From NCBI GenBank assembly GCA_015904045.1, contig JABMDG010000077.1, forward strand, positions 9,701-26,965: 17,265 bases of DNA, read 5' to 3'. Both the position numbers and the translations under genes were made by a program. Under the pieces are notes generated by a model. It was not told the origin of the DNA, searched no databases, and worked only from the letters and a program-made list of their open reading frames with translations. The stretch comes from Nitrospira sp. Lineage in GTDB: Bacteria; Nitrospirota; Nitrospiria; Nitrospirales; Nitrospiraceae. This document shows positions 9,233-16,241 of this stretch, piece after piece (position 1 is the first letter of the stretch; every line of letters starts with the position of its first letter).

Positions 9233-10213
9233 CTAGGCGCTCTCCAACGCGTTGGCCAATTGGAGCACATTATAGCGGAGCATGTCGAGGTAGCTCTCGG
9301 TTCCCGGCAGGCCTCCCGGCAAGGTGGTCAGGACGACCACCCGGGCCTTGGTTTCCTTGGCCAGGAGATCGGGGAGTTTTTGGCTGAGTTGGATTTCCGA
9401 CACAACGACTTTGAGGCGCTCTTTTCTGATTTTGGCGATCAGCGATTGCAACTGAATGGCGGATGGTTCCGTGCCCGTTTGTACTTGAATCGTTGCGGCG
9501 ATCTCGAAGCCGAATCGCCTGGCCATATAGGGCCAGGCCGGATGGTGCGCGACGAAGCGACGATCCGATAACGACTTCACCCGATCGGACAATTCGTGAC
9601 GCAGCCGGTCCAATCGCTGAAGATAGGCCGCCTGGTTGTTCCGGTAGGTCTCTGTATGGGCGGGGTCGATCTCAATCAAGGCTGCAGTGATATGGCGCAG
9701 CATGATGGCGACGTTTTCAGGGTCCAGCCAGATATGGGGATTCCCGCCCGACGCACCTTCCCCGTTCTCTCGAGGCGCATGATGATCCAGGTCAGAGTGG
9801 TCGCGAATCAGGCCGACGCCTTGAGAGGTGGTTACGACGCGCAGCGACGGGCTTCCGGCATTCTTCACCAGCGAGGCAACCCACACTTCCAGACCGGTGC
9901 CGATTTCGAACAGCAATTGGGCTTTTCGCACTGCGACCAAGTCTGTCGGCCTCGGTGAGTAGGTATGTTCATTCTCATAGCCGCTGAGCAAAGACTTCAC
10001 CTGCACATGAGGCCCACCCACTTGCTCCGCGAGATCCTTAAGGACTGGAATGGTTACCACTATATTGATCGGATTGTGAACGGGCTCTGCGGAAGACGGC
10101 AAGGCCGGGCTGAATAGGACAAGCAGGGTCGAAAGGACAATCGAAACGGGCGATCGTTTTGCTTGGTCTATCGGAAACATGGGCTGGGGACGGTAACACT
10201 CAGTTTCTGCCAT
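9233..10213 (-). CDS. metal ABC transporter substrate-binding protein (ZnuA/TroA family)
   Basis: It is a periplasmic receptor for Zn2+, Mn2+ or a similar ion. Expected ligands are visible (numbered from the ATG at 10213): H83 in NEHTYSPRPTD, H160 in GNPHIWLDPENV, H223/H224 in FVAHHPAWPY, and an acidic residue at E273 (VVVSEIQLSQK). Between the first two is a short His/Asp-rich loop (DHSDLDHHAP), as in zinc-type receptors. The signal peptide runs from about residue 12 to 42 (core SIVLSTLLVLFSPALPSSA). The ATG at 10180 would therefore place it at the N-terminus and may be the true start; neither start has a clear ribosome binding site. Its ATPase partner downstream is only a fragment, so uptake would need a transporter encoded elsewhere. 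Confidence 0.88.
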   Translation of the reverse strand: MAETECYRPQPMFPIDQAKRSPVSIVLSTLLVLFSPALPSSAEPVHNPINIVVTIPVLKDLAEQVGGPHVQVKSLLSGYENEHTYSPRPTDLVAVRKAQLLFEIGTGLEVWVASLVKNAGSPSLRVVTTSQGVGLIRDHSDLDHHAPRENGEGASGGNPHIWLDPENVAIMLRHITAALIEIDPAHTETYRNNQAAYLQRLDRLRHELSDRVKSLSDRRFVAHHPAWPYMARRFGFEIAATIQVQTGTEPSAIQLQSLIAKIRKERLKVVVSEIQLSQKLPDLLAKETKARVVVLTTLPGGLPGTESYLDMLRYNVLQLANALESA

Positions 10214-10271
10214 GTCAACGTGACGGGCGGCAGGCGGCTTCCCACGCTGTTTTTCCTCTGAGTCGTCTGGC

Positions 10272-10300
10272 TTGACCGGCGGCGAAAGTTCTATTAGCGT
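10272..10300 (+). promoter_or_regulatory. weak candidate promoter for anmK
   Basis: In the 141-base gap between the divergent metal-receptor gene and anmK, TTGACC (10272-10277) is followed after 17 bases by TAGCGT (10295-10300). The -35 is good and the -10 is poor (three of six). I see no clear Zur-type operator in this gap. Confidence 0.3.
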
Positions 10301-10354
10301 AGCACCTCCGAAAGCCGATACCCGGTTGAAGGGGTGGGAAAGGATGGCTCCGTC

Positions 10355-11545
10355 ATGAAAGTTGTCGGGTTGATGTCAGGAACGTCCGGTGACGGCGTCG
10401 ATGCGGCGCTGGTCGAAATTGACCCTCGGAAAGCGGGTCTTCGCATCAAGATGATCGCGTTTTATCCACTGCCGTATCCGCGATCGCTTCGGCAACGCAT
10501 TTTATCCGCGTCCGTGTCAGGCACCGTATCGGAATTGTGCCATCTCAATGCGCTTTTGGGTGAATGGTTTGCCAATGCCGCGCTCGGCGCCATTCGCGCT
10601 GCGAAGTTACACCCGAAGGATGTCGATCTTATCGGTTCTCATGGCCAGACCGTCCATCATCTTCCGTACGGGATCAAGGATGCGGGTGTCGGCGCTATTC
10701 GGTCCACCTTTCAGATCGCCGAACCTGCCGTGATTGCCGAACGAACGGGAGTCACTACGGTCGCGGATTTTCGTCCGCGCGATATGGCTGCCGGCGGGCA
10801 GGGGGCGCCGCTGACTCCGGGCGTACATGCGCTGCTGTTCCGTCATCCCCGCCGCGCGCGGCTTATTGTGAATCTCGGCGGGATCAGCAATGTGACCTAC
10901 CTGCCGCGAGGATCCGGATTTGACGGTCTGATGGCGTTCGACACCGGTCCGGCCAATATGGTGTTGGATGGATTGATGGCTCGGATTACGAATGGGCGCA
11001 TGTCAATGGATCGTGAGGGGCGTGCAGCCGCTCGCGGGCAGGTCGACGGACGATTGTTGGCCAAACTTCTCGCGCATCCGTACTTGTCGCAGGCTCCGCC
11101 GAAATCCACCGGGCGGGAAGTCTTCGGATCAAAGATGCTGGATGAGCTGTTGGCGATGCAGCAAGCGCAGCAGCTGCCGATGGAAAATCTTTTGGCGACG
11201 TGCAGCCGGTGGACGGCCGAAGCCGTCGGCTCGGCCAGACGGTGGATTCGAGGTGGAATCGACGAAGTGATTGTCGGCGGCGGCGGGGTCAAGAATCGCG
11301 CCATCATGCAGCATCTCGCCGATGTTTTTGCGCCTGTCCCGGTGACCGCGTTCGAATCGCAGGGGTGGGACAGCAAGGCCATCGAAGCCGTCGCGTTTGC
11401 GGTGTTGGCCTATCAAACTGCGATGGAGCAGTGTGGAAATGTTCCCTCCGTCACCGGAGCTGCCCACCCGGCCCTGTTGGGCTGCATCATTCCAAGCGGA
11501 CCGGGTTGGTTTGCTCGGCTGCGTTCTCCTCGACGGCGAAAGTAA
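10355..11545 (+). CDS. anmK: anhydro-N-acetylmuramic acid kinase
   Basis: AnmK phosphorylates and opens 1,6-anhydro-N-acetylmuramic acid to give MurNAc-6-phosphate, in cytoplasmic recycling of peptidoglycan. The product starts MKVVGLMSGTSGDGVDAALV, with the family's SGTSxDGxD nucleotide-binding loop (residues 8-16). Further blocks are GSHGQTVHHLP, DFRPRDMAAGGQGAPLTPG, NLGGISNVTYLP, and AFDTGPANMVLDGL, whose aspartate (about 196) is probably the catalytic base. VIVGGGGVKN and GWDSKAIEAVAFA lie near the end. The ATG at 10355 fits the family start and is preceded by AAAGGA; 396 residues is normal. The lytic transglycosylase at 14325 is the kind of enzyme that makes anhydromuropeptides, the source of this substrate, although that one is secreted. 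Confidence 0.95.
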   Translation: MKVVGLMSGTSGDGVDAALVEIDPRKAGLRIKMIAFYPLPYPRSLRQRILSASVSGTVSELCHLNALLGEWFANAALGAIRAAKLHPKDVDLIGSHGQTVHHLPYGIKDAGVGAIRSTFQIAEPAVIAERTGVTTVADFRPRDMAAGGQGAPLTPGVHALLFRHPRRARLIVNLGGISNVTYLPRGSGFDGLMAFDTGPANMVLDGLMARITNGRMSMDREGRAAARGQVDGRLLAKLLAHPYLSQAPPKSTGREVFGSKMLDELLAMQQAQQLPMENLLATCSRWTAEAVGSARRWIRGGIDEVIVGGGGVKNRAIMQHLADVFAPVPVTAFESQGWDSKAIEAVAFAVLAYQTAMEQCGNVPSVTGAAHPALLGCIIPSGPGWFARLRSPRRRK

Positions 11546-11551
11546 CGATCG

Positions 11552-12025
11552 ATGATGGATGCTATCCGGAGGATCTTTTCCGTATCAAAGAAGTCAACCG
11601 GCCCATCCACCGGTTTCTCGCTGCCGCCCGGGATTGCCGTGGCATCCGCTCCATTGCTGACGGAAGCTGAGATTGCCCTCTACAATCTTCTGCAGATGGC
11701 TGCCCAGGATCGGTACCTTGTGTTCGCTGATGTGCCGCTCTGGTCTTTTGTGTCTGTCGAAGCAATGGGGAAGTCCCGATTTACTCTGTTGAACCATATG
11801 GCCCTCAAACGAGTTGATTTTGTATTGGTACACCCGGGGTCACGGCATGTGGAACAGGTGGTACAGCTCGAAGACCTGTCTCCAGGGCCTCATCAGATAG
11901 AGCGCCAACGCGTGATCGAGTCGGTGCTGGATGCGGCTGGAATCAAATTGGTGACAGTGCGGGCGACAAAATCCTATACGATTCCCGAAATCACTGCGCT
12001 TCTGGGCCTTGCAACGGAAGAGTAA
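11552..12025 (+). CDS. DUF2726 domain protein
   Basis: A 157-residue protein that starts six bases after the anmK stop, so probably co-transcribed. From about residue 35 it matches the DUF2726 pattern: LLTEAEIALYNLLQMA at the front, a central KRVDFVLVHPGSRHVEQVVQLED, then an ERQRVIESVLDAAGIKLVTV ending. This resembles a small restriction-endonuclease-like fold, with the D of VDFVLV and the Q-x-E/D of QLED in the positions of a PD-(D/E)XK core. The biochemical role of these proteins is not established. There is no signal peptide or membrane segment. ATG codons at 11552 and 11555 are both possible starts. Confidence 0.75.
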   Translation: MMDAIRRIFSVSKKSTGPSTGFSLPPGIAVASAPLLTEAEIALYNLLQMAAQDRYLVFADVPLWSFVSVEAMGKSRFTLLNHMALKRVDFVLVHPGSRHVEQVVQLEDLSPGPHQIERQRVIESVLDAAGIKLVTVRATKSYTIPEITALLGLATEE

Positions 12026-12067
12026 TATCCGCAAATCGACGTGCGACGGCAGGCAGCGGTCCCTTGC

Positions 12068-12462
12068 CTATTCTGATTGGCTGTGGTCCGTATGACTCAG
12101 GCCGTCCACTACGTCGATAGCTTTCCGGGCGATTTCCGCTTCCGCACTGTCGGGGTACTGATTGGCGACGCGACCGAACATGATACGTGCGTTGTCCTGA
12201 TCACCAAGCTTTGCGTAGGTCTGGCCAAGCTTGAGTGTCGAAGCCGCCAGCTTTGGGCTGAGCGGGTAGGATAAGACGACGTTGTAGAAGGAGTTCAGCG
12301 CATCCTGGTAGCGTCCCATGCGATACTGACACTCTCCCATCCAATATTGGGCATTGGCTGCCAGAGCAGAGCGCCCATGGAGTTCGATGAATAGACGGAA
12401 CCCGGCCAGCGCGGCTTCATAGTCGCGCTGTTTGAATTCGCTCATAATGCGATCGTACAGGC
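12068..12462 (-). pseudogene. YbgF/CpoB-like protein, C-terminal TPR fragment
   Basis: The minus-strand frame reads LYDRIMSEFKQRDYEAALAG followed by three tandem TPR units (ANAQYWMGECQYRMGRYQDA, then ASTLKLGQTYAKLGDQDNA, then AEIARKAIDVV). This is the C-terminal domain of YbgF/CpoB, the periplasmic partner of the Tol-Pal system. Full-length members have a signal peptide and a coiled-coil region of more than 100 residues in front; both are missing. Homology begins at about 12462, directly against a response-regulator fragment. An ATG at 12445 could start a 125-residue product, but without a signal peptide or visible ribosome binding site. No tol or pal genes are in the window. It ends facing the DUF2726 gene, 42 bases away. 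Confidence 0.75.
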
Positions 12463-12641
12463 GCCGGGAAGTACAAGTCTAAGAGGATGGCATCAAATCT
12501 GGTCTTGGCAAGCTGGATGAATGCTTCGCTCAAGCGCGCGACTTGCACAACATCAAACTGCTCGAGGCTCCATTCCGCCAAGATATCTTGGGTCAAATGA
12601 GCATCGACCTCGTTGTCCTCGACTAGCAAGATCTTCAGCAT
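12417..12641 (-). pseudogene. response regulator receiver domain, truncated
   Basis: The ATG at 12641 opens a CheY-like receiver domain: MLKILLVEDNEVDAHLTQDI with the acidic pair E8-D9, and FDAILLDLYFP with the phospho-acceptor aspartate D55. Homology ends at about residue 59 (codon near 12465). The remaining residues, APVRSHYERIQTARL, are the YbgF-like gene read in the wrong frame. The second half of the receiver, including the conserved Thr/Ser and Lys needed for switching, is missing, as is any output domain. The ILLVEDNxxDAxL start resembles stand-alone two-component receivers. No histidine kinase is in the window. Confidence 0.8.
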
Positions 12642-12660
12642 GGTTTCATGCGAGTGATCG

Positions 12661-12736
12661 TTGGCCTATCGGGCCAATCTGATGTTGCGCCATCCTGCCA
12701 TAATGGCAAGTATAGCTTAAGCCGCTGTTTCAACAA
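12661..12736 (-). promoter_or_regulatory. promoter region of the truncated response regulator, with palindromes
   Basis: On the minus strand a -35 candidate TTGTTG (12736-12731) and a -10 box TATACT (12714-12709) are 16 bases apart. At the predicted transcription start is the palindrome TGCCAT-A-ATGGCA (12696-12708). In the leader is a second, TTGGCC-TATCG-GGCCAA (12661-12677), about 20 bases before the ATG. The first is placed like a repressor operator and the second could form a leader hairpin. The 240-base gap (12642-12881) holds no convincing gene. Confidence 0.45.
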
Positions 12737-12881
12737 GACAATTGCTGAAATGCAAGACCTGGTCCAAGGCCGAATTGGCGTGAAGTCTGTTGTAGGGGGA
12801 AGGGTTGCGGTGATGCAGGATGCTAAACCCTGGCGAGGCGACCTTTCATGCCGCCTCACCAGAGGTAGCTGTCACGGCTGG

Positions 12882-13256
12882 TTAGCCGCAATGTAATGCT
12901 TCGGCTCGCCGACGAACTTCTTCGGCTTTCTGCGATTGTCCGAGGTTTTCATAGAGAGAGGCGATATTTCCGTGTAGGTGGGAGAGCAGCTGCCCAAGTT
13001 GGGCTTCCTGCGCGATCACATTGGCTTCCATGGCCAGTTTCTTTTCCTCGCTTCGGCGGAACCGTTCTTCCAGTCGTTGTACCAATTGAATCCATCCGCG
13101 GACCTTGGCTGAATCCAAACTGGGTAGCGTGGGCAAAGACTCGGCACGATCAAGGGATTTTTCAGCCTGGTTCATCCAATTGATGAACATAAGAAAGTCG
13201 CCCAACGTAATTTCCAATGCGGATGCAGCGCTGTCTTCGATCACAAGATCTTCCAT
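12882..13256 (-). CDS. hypothetical helical protein, 124 residues
   Basis: I do not recognise a family. The frame is supported by a strong ribosome binding site (AAGGAG, six bases before the ATG at 13256) and a plausible promoter further upstream. The N-terminal ~35 residues are acidic and hydrophobic (MEDLVIEDSAASALEITLGD). The centre is charged and probably coiled-coil (WIQLVQRLEERFRRSEEKKL). The end, LSHLHGNIASLYENLGQSQK plus AEEVRRRAEAL, resembles a single TPR-like helical pair. No signal peptide or membrane segment is seen, so it is probably cytoplasmic. Its place ahead of the truncated response regulator on the same strand may indicate a signalling context, but that is a guess. Confidence 0.6.
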   Translation of the reverse strand: MEDLVIEDSAASALEITLGDFLMFINWMNQAEKSLDRAESLPTLPSLDSAKVRGWIQLVQRLEERFRRSEEKKLAMEANVIAQEAQLGQLLSHLHGNIASLYENLGQSQKAEEVRRRAEALHCG

Positions 13257-13545
13257 TCTTGCTCCTTCGTCTTATTTGGGCACGTGGCAGTGGTGTCGAT
13301 TTCGTGAACGCTTGCCCAGCCTGTTGCGACTTCGGTCCACCGGTTCTATCTAGTCAAATCATCTTCTGGCACGGAAGGAAGGTTCCACCAGATCGTCCGT
13401 CCCACCTCCTTTCGCATGTCTTGTAAGAAAAATAATCTCAGTGCGATGCCACAACAGGGTGGGGTATCGGACTAATACTCCACTACATTCAGTGATGTCA
13501 ACAGGTCGAGGAAGGAAAGGGGAATTTTTTTCGAATTTGTCGTTC
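13257..13545 (-). promoter_or_regulatory. long leader and promoter of the 124-residue protein gene
   Basis: This stretch of about 290 bases has no convincing gene. On the minus strand TTGACA (13501-13496) and TATTAG (13477-13472) are 18 bases apart, a plausible sigma-70 promoter. Its spacer contains the dyad CACT-N6-AGTG. The transcript would have a leader of roughly 210 bases before the ATG at 13256. Within it is a strong Shine-Dalgarno-like run, AAAGGAGGTGGG, near 13414-13403 with no start codon at a suitable distance. The + strand T7 run near 13525 has no hairpin before it, so it is not a clear terminator. Confidence 0.4.
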
Positions 13546-13594
13546 TTAATCCATCGGCAGGGTAACACACACGAGGTTCACCGGTTGGTTAGGA

Positions 13595-13942
13595 TCAGAA
13601 CCCCCTGAGCACGAGCTCTCTCCCATTGGGGTAGGCTCCCATAGGCAACTGTTCCGGACCAATAGCGGCTTCACAAGCATATCCCTGCTCAAAGGGCCAT
13701 AGCAACGAGCGACCGGCAAAGTTGCCCCGTACATGGACGTATCGGAGCGTCACGCCGAGCCGAGCCGCATCTGCTTTGAGCCGTTCGGTACACGCGTCCG
13801 ACGTATAGGCCCGGCGGGCAAGAAGTATGGGATCTCCTGATCCACTGTGGAACGATACAAACTCTCCGGCGCACCCGGTCATAAGCCCCAGCGAAATGAA
13901 GAGCACTGACACGATTGGTCGGATGATGATTTTACGTAACAC
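13595..13942 (-). CDS. small lipoprotein, possible C-terminal frameshift
   Basis: The GTG at 13942 is preferred over the ATG at 13966 because AAAGGAC lies just upstream of it. The product begins with a basic N-terminus, a hydrophobic stretch (IVSVLFISLGLM) and the lipobox-like MTGC with the acceptor cysteine at residue 24, so it should be a lipid-anchored envelope protein. The mature part (CAGEFVSFHSGSGDPILLAR, then CTERLKADAARLGVTLRYV) is not a family I recognise. It ends ELVLRGF right after a run of five G. Dropping one G would continue the frame as RGSDPNQPVNLVCVTLPMD to a stop at 13546, which looks like a natural protein end. The gene may therefore be frameshifted, or the run may be a sequencing error. 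Confidence 0.7.
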   Translation of the reverse strand: MLRKIIIRPIVSVLFISLGLMTGCAGEFVSFHSGSGDPILLARRAYTSDACTERLKADAARLGVTLRYVHVRGNFAGRSLLWPFEQGYACEAAIGPEQLPMGAYPNGRELVLRGF

Positions 13943-14324
13943 AGAACGTCCTTTCCCAAATGCCAACTCAAGGTATCGCGACTCGGAGTTTCGTGCCGCT
14001 TATTGTCTAAGATTACCACTCCACGAGGCCTTCTCTCTAGCCAAGTGAATGACCAGCCAGGGTACGTTCTCAAGCGAAAGGTGCTATGCGACAAAGTGCG
14101 GCTCATAGACAAACCGCGCCGCAAGGCCTTTCTCATCTCCCTACCAAAGTTGGGGCAGGGAAATTTATCTAACATATCGATATCATGAAGTAAATCGATC
14201 ATTCCGTGGAACGGGTAGATGGCATGGAATCTGCGCATTCAGCTACACGAGCAGGCGCATCTCCCGAGTGAGAACGGTGTCAAAGTACCAAAGACAAGTA
14301 TCTGGTTGGGGAAGGGGAAGATAC
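13943..14324. other. 380-base gap between divergent lipoprotein and transglycosylase genes
   Basis: No supported gene lies here; the frames present lack ribosome binding sites and family features. The gap must hold promoters for both flanking genes, but I cannot point to convincing -35/-10 pairs. It includes the perfect 10-base palindrome ATATCGATAT (14174-14183), followed by a second ATCGAT at 14194-14199 in an AT-richer patch. A decayed gene is possible but nothing recognisable remains. Confidence 0.5.
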
Positions 14325-15041
14325 ATGGGATCAACACAAGCGATAACAGCAAAGGTGGCAGGTGGATCGACAAAGCGGACGGTCCGCGTCTGTGGTGTGT
14401 TCCCACGGGGCATTAGCGCAGGTACGTGTCTGGCCCTGATCGTTCTTGCGGCACCGATATCGCTTGCGCATGCAAGCGACTCCATCTATTACGGAATCAG
14501 CGCGAACGGCACTATTCGTCTGGCTGACACCCCGCCTGAGACGCCCAGTGGTCGACACGTCATCTCACGGAACAGCAAGGGCCGATACCATGCCTCAGTA
14601 TCCGATCAAGAATTAGAAGAGGCAGTCACTCACTATGCGAAGGAGTATCGGCTGTCTCCGGCGTTGCTGCTGGCGGTCATAAAGGCTGAGTCTGGCTTCA
14701 ATCCCACCGTGATATCCAAGGCCGGTGCCGTGGGCCTCATGCAGCTTATTCCGGAGACAGCCATTCGACACGGGGTACAAAACCTGTACGACACGAGGGA
14801 CAATATTGCGGGAGGAGCTCGGCATTTGCGGTATCTCCTCGACCGCTTCCATGGCAACGTTCGGCTCGCGCTGGCTGCATACAACGCCGGAGAGCGGAAG
14901 GTTGACCGCTATCGCCAGATCCCGCCGTACAAAGAGACCAGGAGTTATGTCAAGAAGGTCTTGGCATTCTATCGCGATTATCGGGGGATGTCGTTCCTGG
15001 GATCCGGGGAGCAAGTGGTAAGCCGGAACATGATGCAGTAA
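14325..15041 (+). CDS. secreted lytic murein transglycosylase (SLT family)
   Basis: It should cleave peptidoglycan glycan strands with formation of 1,6-anhydromuramic ends. The ATG at 14325 is chosen because the run GGAAGGGGAAG lies correctly in front; it gives 238 residues. A long signal sequence (core CLALIVLAAPISLAHA) is probably cleaved near residue 50. A short segment (SIYYGISANGTIRLADTPPE) resembles the small N-terminal domain seen in many transglycosylases of this type. The SLT domain runs from about 95 to 215: AVIKAESGFNP with catalytic E122, GAVGLMQLIPETA (135-146), NIAGGARHLRYLLDRF (160-175) and ALAAYNAGE (182-190). It ends 40 bases from the convergent rsmA gene; no clear terminator separates them. 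Confidence 0.92.
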   Translation: MGSTQAITAKVAGGSTKRTVRVCGVFPRGISAGTCLALIVLAAPISLAHASDSIYYGISANGTIRLADTPPETPSGRHVISRNSKGRYHASVSDQELEEAVTHYAKEYRLSPALLLAVIKAESGFNPTVISKAGAVGLMQLIPETAIRHGVQNLYDTRDNIAGGARHLRYLLDRFHGNVRLALAAYNAGERKVDRYRQIPPYKETRSYVKKVLAFYRDYRGMSFLGSGEQVVSRNMMQ

Positions 15042-15081
15042 GTGCCATGCTCGGGAATGGATCAACGCCTACGATCAATCA

Positions 15082-15921
15082 TCATGTGAAAGGTCGTGCG
15101 TGAGAGTTAGTCGGCATGGGGTGAGGGAATCTGACACGCCGGCTCAATTCGATGAACTGGCTGACGGGCAGAGTTTCCGCACGAATGGTGGGTGCAAGTT
15201 CAAGCGTCCGTAGTGCGTCTAGTACCGATTGCGGATCATAGCCCTCGTCTCTCAACGAGTTCACCAGCGTCTTCCGTCGGTGCGCAAAGGCGGCTTTGAC
15301 CAGTTGGGTCAACGCCGGTTCCTCCTCTGGGCTGAGTTCACGCTCCTGCTTGATCCGCAACACTACGACGGCTGATCCAACCTCCGGTCGTGGCCGGAAA
15401 CAATTCGCTGAGACCTTGAACGCTTTCGCGGTTCCGGCGACGTATTGTGCGAGGACTGAAAGAACACCGTACTCGCGGCTGCCGGGTTTGGCAATCAACC
15501 GATTGGCCACTTCGTCTTGCAGCATCAGGACGAGTCGTGGAAATCGGTCGCGGTGATCCAGCAGGCGGAACAGTAACGGCGTCGAGATATAGTAAGGCAA
15601 GTTGGCAACCACGACGGTTCCGATGGAAAGATTCTGAAGCGGATAGGTCATCGCGTCACCAAGTACGAGCGTTAAATTCGGCAAGGCAACGGGGCGCTCC
15701 AAGAGCTGGGCTAGGAGCCGTGGGTCGATTTCGATCGCCGTGACGCGACCGGATGCGTGGCAAAGGGATTCCGTGAGGATGCCGCGTCCCGGTCCGATTT
15801 CCAGCACGGAATCGTGCGGGCCCAATTCAGCCGCTGCGACGATCTTCCGAACGATATTGGGGTCGATCAGGAAATTCTGGCCGAGTCGTTTGATGGCTGG
15901 GGGTGGCTCAGAGCGGCTCAC
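15082..15921 (-). CDS. rsmA: 16S rRNA (adenine(1518)-N(6)/adenine(1519)-N(6))-dimethyltransferase
   Basis: RsmA (KsgA) dimethylates two adjacent adenines in the 3'-terminal hairpin of 16S rRNA during small-subunit assembly. The sequence shows KRLGQNFLIDPNIVRKI at the front, the SAM motif LEIGPGRGILT (residues 40-50), the acidic E64 (TAIEID), GDAMTYP, and the catalytic NLPYYISTPLLF (NLPY at 107-110). FRPRPEVGSAVV and RRKTLVNSLRDEG lie in the C-terminal part. Length 279 residues is normal. It starts with GTG at 15921, overlapping the stop of the preceding 107-residue gene (GTGA), so translation is probably coupled. It is last in the pdxA operon; a pdxA-ksgA neighbourhood is also found in enterobacteria. 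Confidence 0.96.
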   Translation of the reverse strand: MSRSEPPPAIKRLGQNFLIDPNIVRKIVAAAELGPHDSVLEIGPGRGILTESLCHASGRVTAIEIDPRLLAQLLERPVALPNLTLVLGDAMTYPLQNLSIGTVVVANLPYYISTPLLFRLLDHRDRFPRLVLMLQDEVANRLIAKPGSREYGVLSVLAQYVAGTAKAFKVSANCFRPRPEVGSAVVVLRIKQERELSPEEEPALTQLVKAAFAHRRKTLVNSLRDEGYDPQSVLDALRTLELAPTIRAETLPVSQFIELSRRVRFPHPMPTNSHARPFT

Positions 15922-16241
15922 GGCGTTGCGCGTGACAGGTGTTTGGCCAGGGCCACCAGCGGTGTTCGGTAGCAGTCGATCAAATCGTTAAACTCTTCGA
16001 TCAGGTCGTTGGTAAAGCACGGCCCAGGACGGAACCCTGAGAACCGGTGCGCTTCCTGTTGTCCGACTGCGTGCGCCAGGATGGCTACGGTATCGACTTT
16101 CCATTTCTCAACCCGCTCCGTTCCCGCGACTGTATTGAGATCTTTCATCGTCTGTCCTGCGAGCTTGTCGAGCTCCTCAATCTGTAGCTGAACAGCGGCG
16201 AGTCCTTTGAGGGCATCCTGTGGCATGGCGGTGCGGTCCAT
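15918..16241 (-). CDS. hypothetical protein between pdxA and rsmA, 107 residues
   Basis: I do not recognise the family. The frame is supported by its fit: its ATG directly follows the pdxA stop (TAAATG) and its stop overlaps the rsmA start (GTGA). Translation of the three genes is therefore likely coupled. The product is soluble and mostly helical, with no signal peptide. Notable segments are LQIEELDKLAGQTMKDLNTV (possibly coiled coil), a central AHAVGQQEAHRFSGFRPGP, and EEFNDLIDCYRTPLVALAKH. Single Cys residues occur in GPCFTND and IDCYRT. A role linked to ribosome maturation or to vitamin B6 synthesis is only suggested by position. Confidence 0.75.
   Translation of the reverse strand: MDRTAMPQDALKGLAAVQLQIEELDKLAGQTMKDLNTVAGTERVEKWKVDTVAILAHAVGQQEAHRFSGFRPGPCFTNDLIEEFNDLIDCYRTPLVALAKHLSRATP

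Noticed and set aside
9032..9571. A 179-codon + strand frame after atpC
   Set aside because: It is antisense to the ABC ATPase fragment and the metal-binding protein, both of which carry clear motifs.
12635..12896. Small open frames on both strands between the response-regulator fragment and the 124-residue gene
   Set aside because: The region contains a plausible promoter and palindromes; the frames lack ribosome binding sites and recognisable sequence.
13522..13531. T7 run downstream of the lipoprotein gene as a terminator
   Set aside because: No GC-rich stem precedes it on the + strand, and on the minus strand it reads as A.
14003..14188. A 61-codon + strand frame in the same gap
   Set aside because: No ribosome binding site, no family match that I can see, and no operon context.
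13879..14238. A 119-codon minus-strand frame in the gap before the transglycosylase
   Set aside because: It overlaps the lipoprotein start, is rich in unlikely residues, has no ribosome binding site and no recognisable domain.
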